Shown here: positions 47,099 through 58,439 of the stretch, piece after piece
How the letters are laid out: every line of letters begins with the position of its first letter
How positions within the stretch are numbered: the first letter of the stretch is position 1
Assembly: GCA_019916065.1 (NCBI GenBank)
Contig: CM034244.1
Location: 30,131,433-30,195,432, forward strand
Source of the DNA: Vitellaria paradoxa
Taxonomy: Eukaryota; Streptophyta; Magnoliopsida; Ericales; Sapotaceae
Direction of reading: 5' to 3'
DNA length: 64,000 nt
Made by a program: the position numbers and the translations under genes
The notes under the pieces: model-generated
Databases searched by the model: none
What the model was told of the DNA's origin: nothing
Seen by the model: the letters and a program-made list of their open reading frames with translations, nothing else

Positions 47099-47975
47099 TT
47101 TTTGAACTATATCACTCTTAATATTAATTTTACGTAATTTTATTTATTTATATTCACAATTTTGTTAACTAATAAAATTTATTTTTGTTTCAGGCTGATT
47201 GACTGGTATTGCAGCGGATATCTTGTTTTGTTTTTTGTTTTTTTCTCTAAAATTGTATAAGATTTTCTTTTTCTTTTTGTAATTTAAAGACATTGCACAT
47301 TTATTAATTTAAATGAAAAGTTTTTATTAGCTTATTTTTTATTATGTGTATGTGTATAATTTATTTTAATTTAATTTAATTTTAGTATTTAGTTTTATAA
47401 AACTTTATAAAATAGGGACAAGTACAAGTACAGGAATTAAATAGCAAAAAATGAAAAAGAAAAAATTTTTAAAAAAATTAAGTATTAGCGACCGCCTAAA
47501 GGTACTTGAAAAGCCGTCGCTAAAGTATTTTTAGCAACCACCATGTGTGGTAGGCCCTCGCTAATAGTGGAAAATATCTCATCGTCCAGTGGTCGCTAAA
47601 GAGGGTCGCTAATATAGAGTGACCACCATGTGATAGTCTTTAGCGACGAATTTGTTGCCGCCAATTATTGGCAGTCACTAAGCAGTCGTTAGAGATTATT
47701 AGCAACTGCTTTGTTATTTTTAGTAACCGTCGCTGATACTCTTTTTTCTACCAAAGTTTATTAGAATTTGGTTTTATATAACATGCAAAGTACTTAAAAT
47801 AGCATTAGATATCCTTTATTTAGTTCTTGAAAGTTTTCTTTGAAGTAGTGTAAATTGAAATGGACTCAAGCAATGAAAGGATAAGGAAAGGTGACAAAAA
47901 AAAAATTTGAGTCATGGATTCCTCTTCTATTTCCCCTTTCTTGTGTGTTTTGTGTTTATTGCTTCCAACACTATA

Positions 47976-48806
47976 GTCACGGTAAGTTCTTATCGTTAGG
48001 CATCGGTGCAAGTTTTTGCTGGATCTCAATATCCATTAATCTATTTCACTATCATCTTTTTTGATTTAAGCTCCAATTATTCTATTATAAAATATTTTTA
48101 AAAATACATACTTACTTATGTTTTATGAAAATAATTTTTAATAATATGAATAAAAATATTTTTTTAAAACAAACAGAGCCTTAATGAAAATTTAAAAGAA
48201 AAAATGCTATTTTATCAAAAAAATTTAATAAAAAAATTATTATTGATAAGGAATTTCCTTAGCTTATCATTTTAAATGAAAACATTCTTGAAATGCATTC
48301 TAATTATAAAATTATTGTTGATACATTATTTTAATATTTACGGAATAACATCACCAAAAATTAAAAAAGGGACAGAAATGTCAAAAACTCATTCAATTAA
48401 CGGAGGGACAAAATGGTATAAACAATAAATTCTACAAAAAGTACAATGCACAAAAAATACGTTCTCTTAAAACTGTTTAAAAATTCTATACAGAAATATA
48501 GAAAGTAGTTAAAAATACAGATGGAAGAAACTAAAAATATTCTTCGCACAAATCAGTTTAAAATATTGTTAAAATTTTGTACAAATATTATGTTAAAATC
48601 TGTACAGATAGCAGTGTGAAAACAAAATGAAAAAAAAAATTCTACAGAATCTATGCAAAAAATCTGAACAAAGCAAAAAAATCAACATAGTGCAGTGTAG
48701 TAGAATAATTCATTATGTGTAGTTAAACAGTACAAGAACTAAATTATGCACAGGAAAAAAATTTTATCTACCACTAAGTAAAGGAAAATGTGCAAAAAAT
48801 AAGTCT
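47976..48806. other. AT-rich intergenic DNA between copia-2 and the split MITE
   Basis: A-rich on the plus strand, with recurring ACAAAAA/TCTACAGAAAT-like motifs around 48420-48720. No gene recognised. Confidence 0.5.
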
Positions 48807-48872
48807 CTATTTGGGGTGACAAAAAACTCTAAAAAATAGTGAAAAACACTAAAAATTTTAAAAATTATTCAT

Positions 48873-49508
48873 TGATGAATCAGTAACATTGTCCTTTTCA
48901 AAAAGTCTAATACAAGCCCGGAAAGCTACCTTGGACACCGGTGTGGTGCTTGCCAGAAAGCCTCTGATGCTTAAGTTAGTAAAAGAGTTCAAAAAATCAA
49001 TTCAGCTGAGTTTTAGTAAGATGAGTGTCCCATACCCCTGTAGCTATGAAGTCTTGGTTTTTATGTGAGAAGCCCTCACATGGATTGATAGGCATACGGT
49101 TACACATAACTACATGTAACATGTTTTTCCTCCTTTCAATAGGATGATGCCACTTGTACCTGTAAATCCTGAGGTTGGTTCCCTAACTTGTTGGCTAATG
49201 TGCCTCGATGTGTTTTCCATTGATATGGTTGATGGCAGCGTCTTCATAGGCGTATTTGCAGGGATTATTAAATCGAGGTAAAACACGTGACTTCGTGATG
49301 TAAGCTACTTTGGAGGGATCGACCGGGAATATAATTGCTTGGGTCCCCATTTGGTGGGCTGGGATCGATTGGAATAGGGTCACTCAAGTCCTCAACCGAG
49401 AGGACCAAACCAATCAAGAGTGACATTGCTCAAGTACCTCTGGCTGCGTACGGGCTGTTCAAGAAACAGTCTAATGCCCCCAGTCAGGTGCGGAGCCTCC
49501 TTATATCA
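48873..49508 (-). repeat. 3' LTR of the gypsy element (left copy)
   Basis: About 636 bp. On the plus strand it reads TGATGAATCAGTAAC to CCTCCTTATATCA, matching 58440-59077. Adjacent DNA (49513-49533) is purine-rich on the minus strand, fitting a polypurine tract. Confidence 0.88.
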
Positions 49509-49559
49509 GATGCTCTCGATTCCCTTTGTCTCCCAAGCGAGATAGGGGGAATCTAATAG

Positions 49560-50070
49560 TCTTTGGCTTTTTAGCTTCACGCGCGCATTTAATGCGCTAT
49601 AAGCGGTGTTGTGTCAGCGTGAAAATGATGAGACGTATTCTTATCTCTCTTACCACGCGTTAGCTAGATACAAGTTGGAAATTTCGACAATGTTTAGGTT
49701 AATCCTATCTATCCATTGAATTTAATCGTAATCGTTAAAGTTGAAGCGGGTTTTTGCCCTTTTATACTCTCATTTTAAATTTTCTTACTCCTATTGCTGC
49801 TTCTCAAAACTTTCTAGCCTCCTTTTTCTTTCAGTGTCTGATTTTCTAGTTCTTCAAGCATCTTCTCTAATCTCTATTGGTGAGTTCAAATTTGCTTCCA
49901 ATTTCGCTTTTCTTTTTCTTTGTATGTACCGGTTTGCCTGTTACAGTGTCTGGCTTTACCATAGAGCACGTCAAATCCCTCAATTTGAAGGATTTATAGA
50001 AAACCCTAGATTCCTATAGGCAATTTTTAGGATTTTAATTTTCGACTCCTATATTACTACATTAAGAGAG
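49560..50070 (+). promoter_or_regulatory. Possible promoter and leader of the antisense ORF
   Basis: A TATA-like CTTTTATACTC at about 49758 is followed by a pyrimidine-rich leader (CTCCTTTTTCTTTCAGTG) and a donor-like TTGGTGAGTTC near 49880, upstream of the first antisense-ORF ATG (50074). This is the layout of a plant promoter with a leader intron; activity is inferred only. Confidence 0.35.
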
Positions 50071-50073
50071 GTG

Positions 50074-52088
50074 ATGGCAGATTATGAGGGTACTCATTAT
50101 GCTGATTTAGTTAGAGTTAGGGAAACTGAGTCTGCATCCTATTCCACCACCAAAGTTGAGGCCTAGGGTGAAAATCTTGGGCCAATAACAATTGCATTTA
50201 GCCTTGAGGTTGCTGACCCTGGCCATCCAACTATGGAGTGGCCTCAATTTTATGCTGAGGATGTCGTGTCCTCTATGGATGTGGCCAAAATCTAGTAGTT
50301 TTGGTATACGTTCCAATTTCTGCGAACCTTCATCTTTAGGGTTCCTGAGAGGACGGTTAGAGCTTATTTTCCACAGCGTAAGAAGGTTACCTTTTACAAG
50401 GGTGCCCTCATCGGGGGCCTTCGTTTCCCTCTAATTAAACCTGTTTGGGAAATCTTGAGCCGAATGGATTTGGCACCTAGTCAAATCCTCCCTAATAGTT
50501 GGAGGATTATGATTGGAAGTTTGGTCTTGTGAAGGGTGGCTACTAGGCACAAGCTAACAGCCGATGAGTTCTTGCACTGTTACAAAGTGACCAAGATGGG
50601 CAAGGGCTGGTGGTTCTTTTCTGGCCAAGAGAAGGATTTCAACCTGGTTATCGAGCTGCCAACTTCAACAAGGGTTGGAAGGAAAAATTCTTTTTCGTGT
50701 ATAGCACGAGATGGGAATTCTGAGAGTGGGAAGCTTCTGACTTGTCTGCAGTCAGGGTTCTCGGGCTACGGGGTTGCCCAACAAAGAGAAGTACATCTTA
50801 CTTTCCCCCTTTTTCTTCTTTTTCTTTTTCTCTCTTCTTTCTTTTTTTTATTTTATTTTTTTCTTTTTGGCTCAAATTTCTCTCCTTTTCTATGTAGCCT
50901 GAGCTTAGCTAAAAATAGCTAAGGAGCTAAAGGCTCGAATAAAGCTCGCCCAAAACCACGACGTCCATGAGGCTGACATTCTAGTCAACTCAAGTCGTGG
51001 CCCACTTACATGTTTGGGCCAAAGCGGACCAAGGAGGCTTTAGCAGCCGAATGTGAGCAGAGTGAGTACATTCTACACATTTATTTTTATTTTCTTTGAA
51101 GCTAATTTGAAGTGTTACCTGTTCTGTGCAGATAACCCATCTCAACCAATCCCCTCTGATGCCATGAACTTCAACATTAATCGGCTTAAGAGGAAAAACA
51201 AGAGGGCTGCCACTGGGGAAGCCTCCAAAAAGGCTAAAGGCAAGGCGGTCAAAGGCTCTAGAACTGAGGATAACTTACCTTTGCCTCAGCCGATCGAGCC
51301 AGTGATTATTCCGTCTCCCTCTTCTCCTTGGTAGGATCGAGTCGAGGGCTTCGAGCCACATGCTGATGACCTAGTCACAACTCAACCTTTCACCAGCCTT
51401 ATCAACAACTTGGATCTAGCTTGGACACAATGATGAAGACGTCAAGTGACAATGAGCTCATTCGTCTTTCCAGTGTTTCCACCTATCGACTCGCTCGAGA
51501 TATAAACTATGATCTCGTCAAGGTGTGTTTCCTTTCCTTAATTATTCTTTTTTCCATGCTTTCATTCTACCCCTTATGCCTATCTCTTATTTTGCACCCT
51601 TTGCAGGCAATTACCCAAGCAACTGCGTTGGCCACTCGCCTTTTTATATCCGAGGAGCGAATGTTCGTGGATGATTTGAAAATAAATAGTTGGAGGCTAA
51701 GGTTGACTTGTATAAGGCTCGAAGTATTGTTGCTGCCGAGGAGAGAAAGGTCGCAGTGCTCAAGAAGGAAACTACCAAGGGTGAGCAACGCTGACTTGCC
51801 ACTCAGATGGAAGAACTGAAGAAAGGCTATGAGACTGAGAAGGCAAAGTTGCTCGAACGGTGTTTGAAGACTGAAAAGGACACTTCTACAGCAGTTTAGA
51901 GGTACAAGGACAGCGAGCAGTGGCAGAACGACCCTAAACTTCTCTTTGTACAAGCCTTTGAGGTTGTTCGGGTGAAAGGCGTGAAGCTCTATCCTGGTAT
52001 GGACTTCTCGAACCTTGAGCCCATCGACTAGGAAACGACCGTGGCAGCGGAGGACGACCAAGAAGGGGAGAAAATCGATGATGCATAA
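50074..52088 (+). pseudogene. Antisense extra ORF (Tat aORF, 'putative gypsy type transposon' family)
   Basis: Opposite in strand to gag-pol. It begins MADYEGTHYADLVRVRETE and has the conserved core ERTVRAYFPQRKKVTFYKG, GGLRFPL, LAPSQILPNSWRIMIG, FLHCYKV and GWWFFSGQEKDF known from the plant family annotated as putative gypsy-type transposon proteins. Recognisable GT-AG introns lie at 50791-50897, 51062-51131 and 51523-51606. A basic patch (RLKRKNKRAA) and a coiled-coil end (MEELKKGYETEKAKLLE) follow, then an acidic tail. Stops at about 50164, 50290 and 50530 disrupt it. The function of this ORF family is unknown. Confidence 0.75.
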
Positions 52089-52329
52089 TCCAAAGACCCT
52101 ATCGCTTGACCTCTTGAACTTTTTTGAAAATCCTTGTTCTGATTGTAATAGACTCTTTTTCTTTTCTCTTTTTTTTTATGTAATCGATTTACTTTATATT
52201 TCTTACGAATGAATGAAGAGTTTATTTCTGCCCTGCTTTGAATTGAGCTATTGAATGCATAGATTCCTTTTACTTTTTCTTTTTCCTTTTTTTTTTATAA
52301 CCTCTGGGATTTAGATTTTTCGTCTCTTA

Positions 52330-52860
52330 AGGCAACTGATCTCCCGAGTAAAACGTTCTCTCTACTCGACCGTATGAGCCGAGTAGGTATACTTTGCCTT
52401 TTTAAGGCTTTGGCCCCATGAGACTTCTTTATGCTGCTTAGTCACGTGAGCTGAGTAGGGTCTCTGCACTACTCTGTTGTGTTAACCAAGTAGGTATACT
52501 TGACTTTTTTAAGGCTTTGGCCCCGTAGGGCTTCTTTGCGTTGCTCAGCCACGTGAGATGAACAGGGTCTCTACGCTACTTGACCGCGTAAGCCGAGTAG
52601 GTATACTTCATCTTTTTAAGGCTTTTACCTATAGGGCTTTTTGTGCTGCTCAGCTACGTTAGCTGAGAAGGGTCTCTGCGCCACATGGCCGTGTGAGCTG
52701 AGTAGGGTCTCTATGCTACTTGATCACGTTAGCCGAGTAGGTATACTTGGCCCTTTTAAGGTTTTGGTCCTGTGGGGCTTCTTTGCGCTGCTCAGCCGCA
52801 TGAGCTGAGCAGGGTCACTGCGCTACTCGGTCATGTGAGCCAAGTAGGTATACTTTTGTT
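52330..52860. repeat. 107-bp tandem array in the gypsy 3' region
   Basis: The motif (G/A)AGTAGGTATACTT starts at 52381, 52488, 52595, 52735 and 52842. Three steps are exactly 107 bp and one is 140 bp, the extra 33 bp being a partial internal repeat (GAGCTGAGTAGGGTCTCT). Units share TTTTTAAGGCTTT, GGGCTTCTTTG and GCTGCTCAGCC. The array lies between the integrase C-terminus and the antisense ORF, as in other Tat elements. Confidence 0.9.
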
Positions 52861-52959
52861 TAGATTGAGTCATTCATTGTAATAGTACTATTTTTCTAGA
52901 ATACCTGCCAAATCATTGCATTTTATTGATAATAGGATGAAATTACAAAACGAAATTGT

Positions 52960-54240
52960 TCATACACAATATTTCCTTAGATGTTCTACATGCCAGGGAT
53001 GAGGTAGCTCCTTGCCTCCGAGTGTCTTTAATCGATAGGTTCCTCTCCGAGTTAGACCAAGTATCTCATACAGTCCTTTCCAATTTGGGCCTAGCTTCCC
53101 TTCTTGAAGATTCTTTGTCAACTGATTCACCTTTTTGAGCACCAAATCTCCCAGTTGGAATTCCCTAGGTCGAGCCCTAAAGTTATGGTATTGCCGTATT
53201 TTCTGCTGGTAGGACGTCATCTTGATTACGACTTGCAGTCTTCTTTCTCAACCAAATCAATCTCCTCCTCCATGGCTTCCTGGTTTTCATCAAGACTAAA
53301 GCTCTACGTTACTGCACTGGAGAGCCTGATCTTGACCGGGATTACTGCTTCGGCCCCATATGCGAGGGAAAATGGTGTCTGCCAGTTGCCACTTTTTCTA
53401 TCATTCAATAAGCCCACAAAATATTAGGTAGCTCCTTTGCCCAAAGGCCCTTGGCTTTGTCTAGCTTGGTCTTAATTATCTTCAAGAGGGACTAATTGGT
53501 GACTTCCACATAGCCATTGGCTTGGGGGTACTCGGGAGATGAGTAATGATGGCTGATACCCAACTCTTCATAAAGTCTATTGAACTGTTTCCTCTCAAAC
53601 TATTTGCCATTATCTGTAATCACCGCCCTCGAGATGTCGAACCAATAGACTATATTCTGCCATAAGAATTTCCTCATGTTTTGCTCGGTGATAGTCAGTA
53701 AGGCTTCAGCCTCTGCCCATTTTGTGAAATAATTGATGGCCATAACTATAAACTTTTTTTACCCCCTTTCCAAGCGTAAGTGGCCCCACGATATCGATTC
53801 CCCATTGGGCAAACGGCCAGGGACTTTGGATTGGGGTTAACTCCTAATCAGGCTGTCTCGGGATGTTGGAAAAACTCTAGAACTTATCACATTTTTGGGC
53901 AAATCTCTAGGTGTCTCTCTCGATCGTAGGCTAATAGTAGCCAGCCCTTAAAATTTCTTAAGCCAAGGCTTTGCCTCTCGAATGGTTTTCACATATTCGT
54001 TTGTGTATCTCCCTCATGACGTAGTCAACTTCCCATCCATTTACACATCTGAGTAGTGGAAAACTGTATCCCTTTTTATAAAGGATTCCTCTCATTATCA
54101 AATATCTGCTTGATCAGTGTTGGATTCTCCTGTCTTCATTTTTGTCGGTCGATAAAGCCCCGGTCTCCAAATAGGTTCTGACTGGCTTTACCCATTCAGC
54201 ATCTTCCTCTAATTGTTTAACTATTAGGGTTCGAATGTTT
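52960..54240 (-). pseudogene. gypsy integrase (broken)
   Basis: Read on the minus strand: zinc-binding region (ILYKKGYSFPLLRCV, then MREIHKRICENHS and ILRAGYYWPT), catalytic core with PWPFAQWGIDIVGPL, then TPFSLAYGAEAVIPV, and the C-terminal domain NFRARPREFQLGDLVLKKV with LGPNWKGLYEI and HPWHVEHLRKYC. Several stops and frame changes break the core. The C-terminal 86 codons (53220-52960) are open. Confidence 0.85.
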
Positions 54241-54289
54241 GGAGAATCTAATACTTTGATTGGGATCTCTGAGTTCACCTCCCTAGATA

Positions 54290-55145
54290 ATACGATTCGT
54301 GCTAATCAGTTAGCCTCCTCGTTCTGCAATCTAGGCAATCTTTGGAATTGAAACTTGCAAAACCACCTGACCAAACCGTTTTCCATTTTACAATACTCCG
54401 CCATATTTTCTCCTCTTGCTTCATAATCACCTCTTACTTGTTCGGCCACTAGTTGCGAGTCACTCCGAACAGTTATGCACTTTGACCCTATTCTCCGAGC
54501 CATTTGAAGGCCAATAATTAAGGCTTTGTACTAGGCTTTATTATTGGACGTTAGGAAGCTAAAACAGATAGCATACTCGAATTTTTGGTTGTCAGGAGAT
54601 ATTAGAATTATACCTGCGCACACGAGAGTGTTGTGTGGAGGAGCCATCAACATTTAGGATCCAAGTATGTTCAGTGACTTCTTCTGGTGGATTGATTGGG
54701 TGGGTTCTGAATTTAGCTATGAAATCTATTGCTACTTGTCCTTTTATCGCCGCTCTCGATCGGTACTGAGTATCAAATTGACTCAATTCAACTGGCCATT
54801 TTACTAGCCTTCCTGATGTTTTTGGTTTGTGCGGGTTATTTTCAGTGGTTGGCCAGTTAACACCACGATTGTGTGGGCTTGCAAATATGCTCTAAGATGT
54901 CAAGCAGCAGTAACTAGTGCGAGAGCTAGTAACTCCATTTTGGGATACCTTTCCTCTACTCCTTGGAGGGCCTTGCTTGTGTAGTAAACTAGTTTTTGCA
55001 CTTCTTCTTCCTCACGGACCAGTGCAAAGCTGACTACCGTGCCCGAAACTGACAAATACAAAATAATTCTTCTCTTTGGAAGGTTCGGCTGAGCAGTAGG
55101 ATTGACCCCAAATACTTCTTTAGTTGCTAAAAAACTGTGTCGCAC
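54290..55145 (-). pseudogene. gypsy RNase H region, two domains (broken)
   Basis: The first domain follows the RT directly and has LYLSVSGTVVSFALVREEE, LVYYTSKALQGVEERYPKME and LALVTAA. A second segment has WILNVDGSSTQHS, then YKALIIGLQMARRIG, VRSDSQLVAEQVRGDYEA. The latter is the archaeal/plant-type additional RNase H found in Tat elements. Both carry stops or frame changes between blocks (54900-54790 and about 54535). Confidence 0.78.
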
Positions 55146-55270
55146 TCATCCGTCCACTCAAATGCTTTTCTTAGAACCTTAAAGAATGAATGGCACTTAT
55201 CCGTTGACCTAGAAATAAATCTGTTCAATGTTGTAATCCTACTGGTGAGCTTCTGAACTTTCTTTGTGGT

Positions 55271-55860
55271 TCATGAGAGCTGCATTTCCATAATCGCTCG
55301 TACTTTCTCTACCTCAATCCCTTGGTTGGACACCATGAAGCCCAGGAATGTTCTAGAAGCCACGCCGAAAGCACACTTAGCTTGATTCAGCTTCATTCTA
55401 TACCTTCTTAGGGTGTCAAAATTCTCTTGTAGATTAGCCACATGGAAGTCAACCTTTCTGCTTTTAACAAGCATGTCGTCCACATATACCTGCACGTTTC
55501 TTCCAATCTGGTCTTTAAACATCTAGTTCATCATTCTCTAATACGTCGCGCCAACATTCTTTAACCCAAATGGCATGATATCATAGCAATACAAACCATG
55601 ATCAGTAATAAGCGCTATATGTTTCCTATCCTGTTCCACCATCTTGATTTGGTTGTAGCTTGAAAAGGCATCCATAAAGGAAAACAATTCATGCCCCACT
55701 GTAGAATCAACTCGTAAATCAATCACTAGTAAAGGAAAACTATCCTTTGGGCAGGCCTTATTCAAATCAATGAAGTCTACACACATCCACTATTTTCTAT
55801 TGGACTTCTTCACCATCACTACATTTGACAGCCTGGACGGGTATTGAACTTCACAAATAA
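55271..55860 (-). pseudogene. gypsy reverse transcriptase (broken)
   Basis: MCVDFIDLNKACPKDSFPL, SFMDAFSSYNQI, MPFGLKNVGATY and the active site VQVYVDDMLVKS are textbook gypsy RT motifs, with the catalytic Asp residues present. A stop at about 55522-55525 splits palm from active site and another lies upstream near 55787. RT would copy the genomic RNA; here it is non-functional. Confidence 0.87.
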
Positions 55861-56254
55861 ACTTTGCCTTCAGCAGTTTGTCGACTCTTCTGCTATAACT
55901 TCATTATGCTAAGGGGCAAATGTCATTCTCTTTTGCTTTACTAGTCTTACTATCGAGAAAATGTTCAGGTGATGAGCTATCACCTTGGTGTCAATGCTAG
56001 GTATGTCCTTATATGACCACACGAAAACATTTGCATTTTTCGTCGAAAAATTTCTTCAGCTCGTCTTTCAATTCGTATGAGATTGTTGAGCCAATTTTGA
56101 TAGTCCTTCCTTGATCGTGATCACTAACCACAACTTCCTCCAATTCTCCCTCTAGCATACCCCTTTTTAGTTTTTCATCATCCTTAACTTCCAGATCCTC
56201 TATTACCAGGGCCTCCTGCCCTGTATTTTCTCTAAGTGACGACATATAGCACTC

Positions 56255-56836
56255 TCAAGCAACCTTTTGGTCTCCCTTAACACACCCTATGCCAGCATTC
56301 GTTGGGAACTTGATCTTCAAATGGTAAGTGGAAGTGACTACCCTAAACTGGTTTGACGAGGTTCTATCCAATATGACATTGTAAGCTGAAGGGCAATCTA
56401 CCACCAAAAAATGAACCATCTTGGCAGTTTGGTTTATTCCTTTTCCCAGGGTAACTGGCAATATGCTAGACACAAGTAGGGCCATTCGGTCTCCAGTGAA
56501 ATGGACCAATGGGGAAGACATAGGCTGTAGTTTCTCCTTTTCGATTCCCATCTTTTCAAAAGCATCCTGATACAAAATATCTGTTAAACTTCCATTATCC
56601 ACCAATATTCTCCAAATTTTAAAATTCACAATTATGGAAGAAACAAGCGAGTCATCATGGGGCTGACATACCTCATTGGCTTCTTTCTCGATGAAAGTGA
56701 TCGAGTGGGACTCTACTTTGGGTTTCTTATGTGGTCGTTTAGTGGTTAGAATTTCCCTCGGTCTGCTAGTTTCTCGGACGTACTTTTTCCTTATGATTAA
56801 GGATTCTTCCCCAGCGATGAAACCTCTAGAAATCAC
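56255..56836 (-). pseudogene. gypsy protease region
   Basis: A 193-codon open frame with the retropepsin-like segment WRILVDNGSLTDILYQDAFE. The Tat clade usually has D-G-G-S here, so DNGS is a variant with the catalytic Asp kept. Later VVDCPSAYNVILDR matches the family's second conserved block. Upstream of it the frame is basic (TTKRPHKKPK). Confidence 0.78.
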
Positions 56837-57136
56837 CCATATTTCCTCGATCGATTACTAAGTCTGAGTCTCATGATCGAGACTTCTTCGGTTTGGACTC
56901 CTCCTCCTTGGGCTTATTTTGTCCGGGCTCCTTCGATCAATCCTCCTGATGCCATCCCAAACGGTGATAAACCGATTGAGCTTGCCTCACCAGATTACCT
57001 CCTCGATCTACTTTTTTGGATCGATGCAATCATCCATGTCATGTCCATGGTCCTTATGGGATCGACAGTACTTTGTCCGAGACCTCTTATATGCCAGTGT
57101 CCTCATCTTTTCAGGCCATTTTAAGGCTAAGTCGTG

Positions 57137-58410
57137 CTAAATTTCGTAATGGACATTGGAGAATCTTGTATTCAGTGGGGTAAAGTTGCAATCTAGATCG
57201 TCATACCGTCGTCCTACTTGATCGAACCTCTTTTCAAATCTTTGATTCTTTGAACTCCGAGAATCTTGACCATTCTCGGAGTCGTTCAGGTGTTTCTTGT
57301 CTGCTTTAGAGCTCCTTACTCCGTTATTCTCCCTTTTCACTCTAAGTCCATCTTTCACACTAATGTGGCTTTGCGCCCTGAGCATTAACTTTGCCATATT
57401 GGCAGGAGCGTTTTCAAGGAAAGAAGCCATGAATCAAGGCATTCTCAACCCACTCATAAAGGCTGTAATAGCAACCTTATCATCTGTCTCATCTACATCT
57501 AAGATCTCCTTGTTAAATCTTCCGACATAGTCTTTGAGGGTCTTCTCCTTGCCTTGTTTTATCGTCAAGAGATGAGTGGCTGACCTCCTCTGCCTTTTTC
57601 CTCCAATAAAGTGTTCGACAAATAGCTTTCCCAACTGTGTGAAATGGGTGATGGTGCCCGATTTAAATTTATTGAACCAAAACTGTGTTAGGCCTTCAAG
57701 TGTTGCTAGGAAGACTTGGTGTAGGATCTCATTTGGATATGCATGTATGCGCATTAGAGTTTTGTATGTTTCTAAGTGGTCAAAGGGGTCCTTCGATCCA
57801 TCGAAAGAATCCAGCATTGGCATCTTAAATTTAGGTGGTAGAGGGCAGGCCATTACCATTGGTGAAAATGGCAAGTCTGCATCAACATCAGCTTCTCCAC
57901 TGTGTCTGGGCCTTTCACTATTGCCGACAAACTATAGATTTGGGACTACATAGCCCTCATTGGTTCCTCCTACAGATGGACGCTAGGCCCTTCTATGTGT
58001 GATGCTTCTGGGCGACTACCAGCTCCAACATCTAGCGCAATTGATCTTTTGCACCTCCTTTACTCCTCCGGCTATCTAGTGGGAACTTCATTCTCCCCTA
58101 CAATACCTACTTTGTTGCCTCTATGTCTGTCTCTATTGCGCTCGCCATTCATCTCGACTACCATACCATCATTTGCCCCATTCATGGGGAGATCTATTGG
58201 AGCAATTGGGATGTGAATAGGGGCGGGTTATTGCTATTAAAGTAACACCTAGTTTTGTGCCATGATAATCTACAAAATGGTCATCATCCCCCTCATTTGG
58301 TTCTCAATGGCGCTGATCCTCTTGTCATTTTGGTTCTCCATCACTTCTACAAGTTCTGAATACGGTTGTGTGTTCGTGTCGGACCTGATTTGGACCATAT
58401 AAGCTACAAG
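57137..58410 (-). pseudogene. gag: gypsy gag (broken)
   Basis: The Retrotrans_gag domain is clear at 57874-57434: MPMLDSFDGSKDPFDHLETY, LVFLATL-like QVFLATLEGLTQFWFNKF and LLTIKQGKEKTLKDYVGRFN, then FMSGLR. The first 180 codons (58410-57880) are Met/Asn and charged rich (MENQNDKRISAIENQMRGM) with stops. 57430-57137 continues with a charged tail. Gag would package element RNA. Confidence 0.85.
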
Positions 58411-58439
58411 AAAAGTCATTTCCCACAAACAGCGCCAAC

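Larger units (their letters stand above)
37083..47756 (+). mobile_element. CACTA (En/Spm) DNA transposon, decayed
   Basis: Starts CACTACTAGAGAA (37083) and ends in a degraded inverse TTTTCTACCAAAG (47756), with TTT on both sides (37080-37082 and 47757-47759), the 3-bp duplication of this superfamily. Subterminal repeats of a GCGACCGCC/TTAGCGAC type crowd both ends (37120-37180 and 47485-47740). It encodes TNP2 transposase, DUF4218, DUF4216 and a plant Ptta/TNPA-like region, all broken. About 4.4 kb of non-coding DNA precedes TNP2. Confidence 0.88.
29857..47970 (+). mobile_element. Ty1/copia retrotransposon (copia-2) with three nested insertions
   Basis: The outer limits are an LTR starting TGTTAAATATTAAACTTG (29857) and an LTR ending TTTATTGCTTCCAACA (47970), flanked by a perfect 5-bp duplication CTATA (29852-29856 and 47971-47975). 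Removing a LINE (30070-31349 including one target copy), a solo LTR (35554-37011) and a CACTA element (37083-47759) leaves two LTRs of about 340 bp and 4.0 kb of internal sequence. PBS TGGTATCCGAGC is at 31484-31495 and polypurine tract AAGGGGGAA ends at 35482. The coding region has many stops. Domain order gag-PR-INT-RT-RH gives Ty1/copia. Confidence 0.9.
35483..47970 (+). repeat. 3' LTR of copia-2, split by two insertions
   Basis: LTR pieces are 35483-35553, 37012-37082 and 47760-47970. They run in the same order as the 5' LTR (TGTTAAACATTAAACTTG; GTTACAATTATTCAAA; AATTTGGTTTTATATAAC; CTTCCAACA). The gaps are a solo LTR (TSD GGGTT) and a CACTA element (TSD TTT). Confidence 0.85.

Noticed and set aside
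52330..52860. Regularly spaced repeats that could suggest a CRISPR array
   Set aside because: Whole 107-bp units repeat with no unique spacers, inside a plant retrotransposon.
53104..53427. Plus-strand open frames across the gypsy pol region (also near 56676-58216)
   Set aside because: They are the complement of recognised integrase, protease and gag coding on the minus strand.
52960..57874. Possible endogenous pararetrovirus because of RT and RNase H
   Set aside because: LTRs, PBS, integrase and target duplication show an LTR retrotransposon; no movement or coat protein is present.
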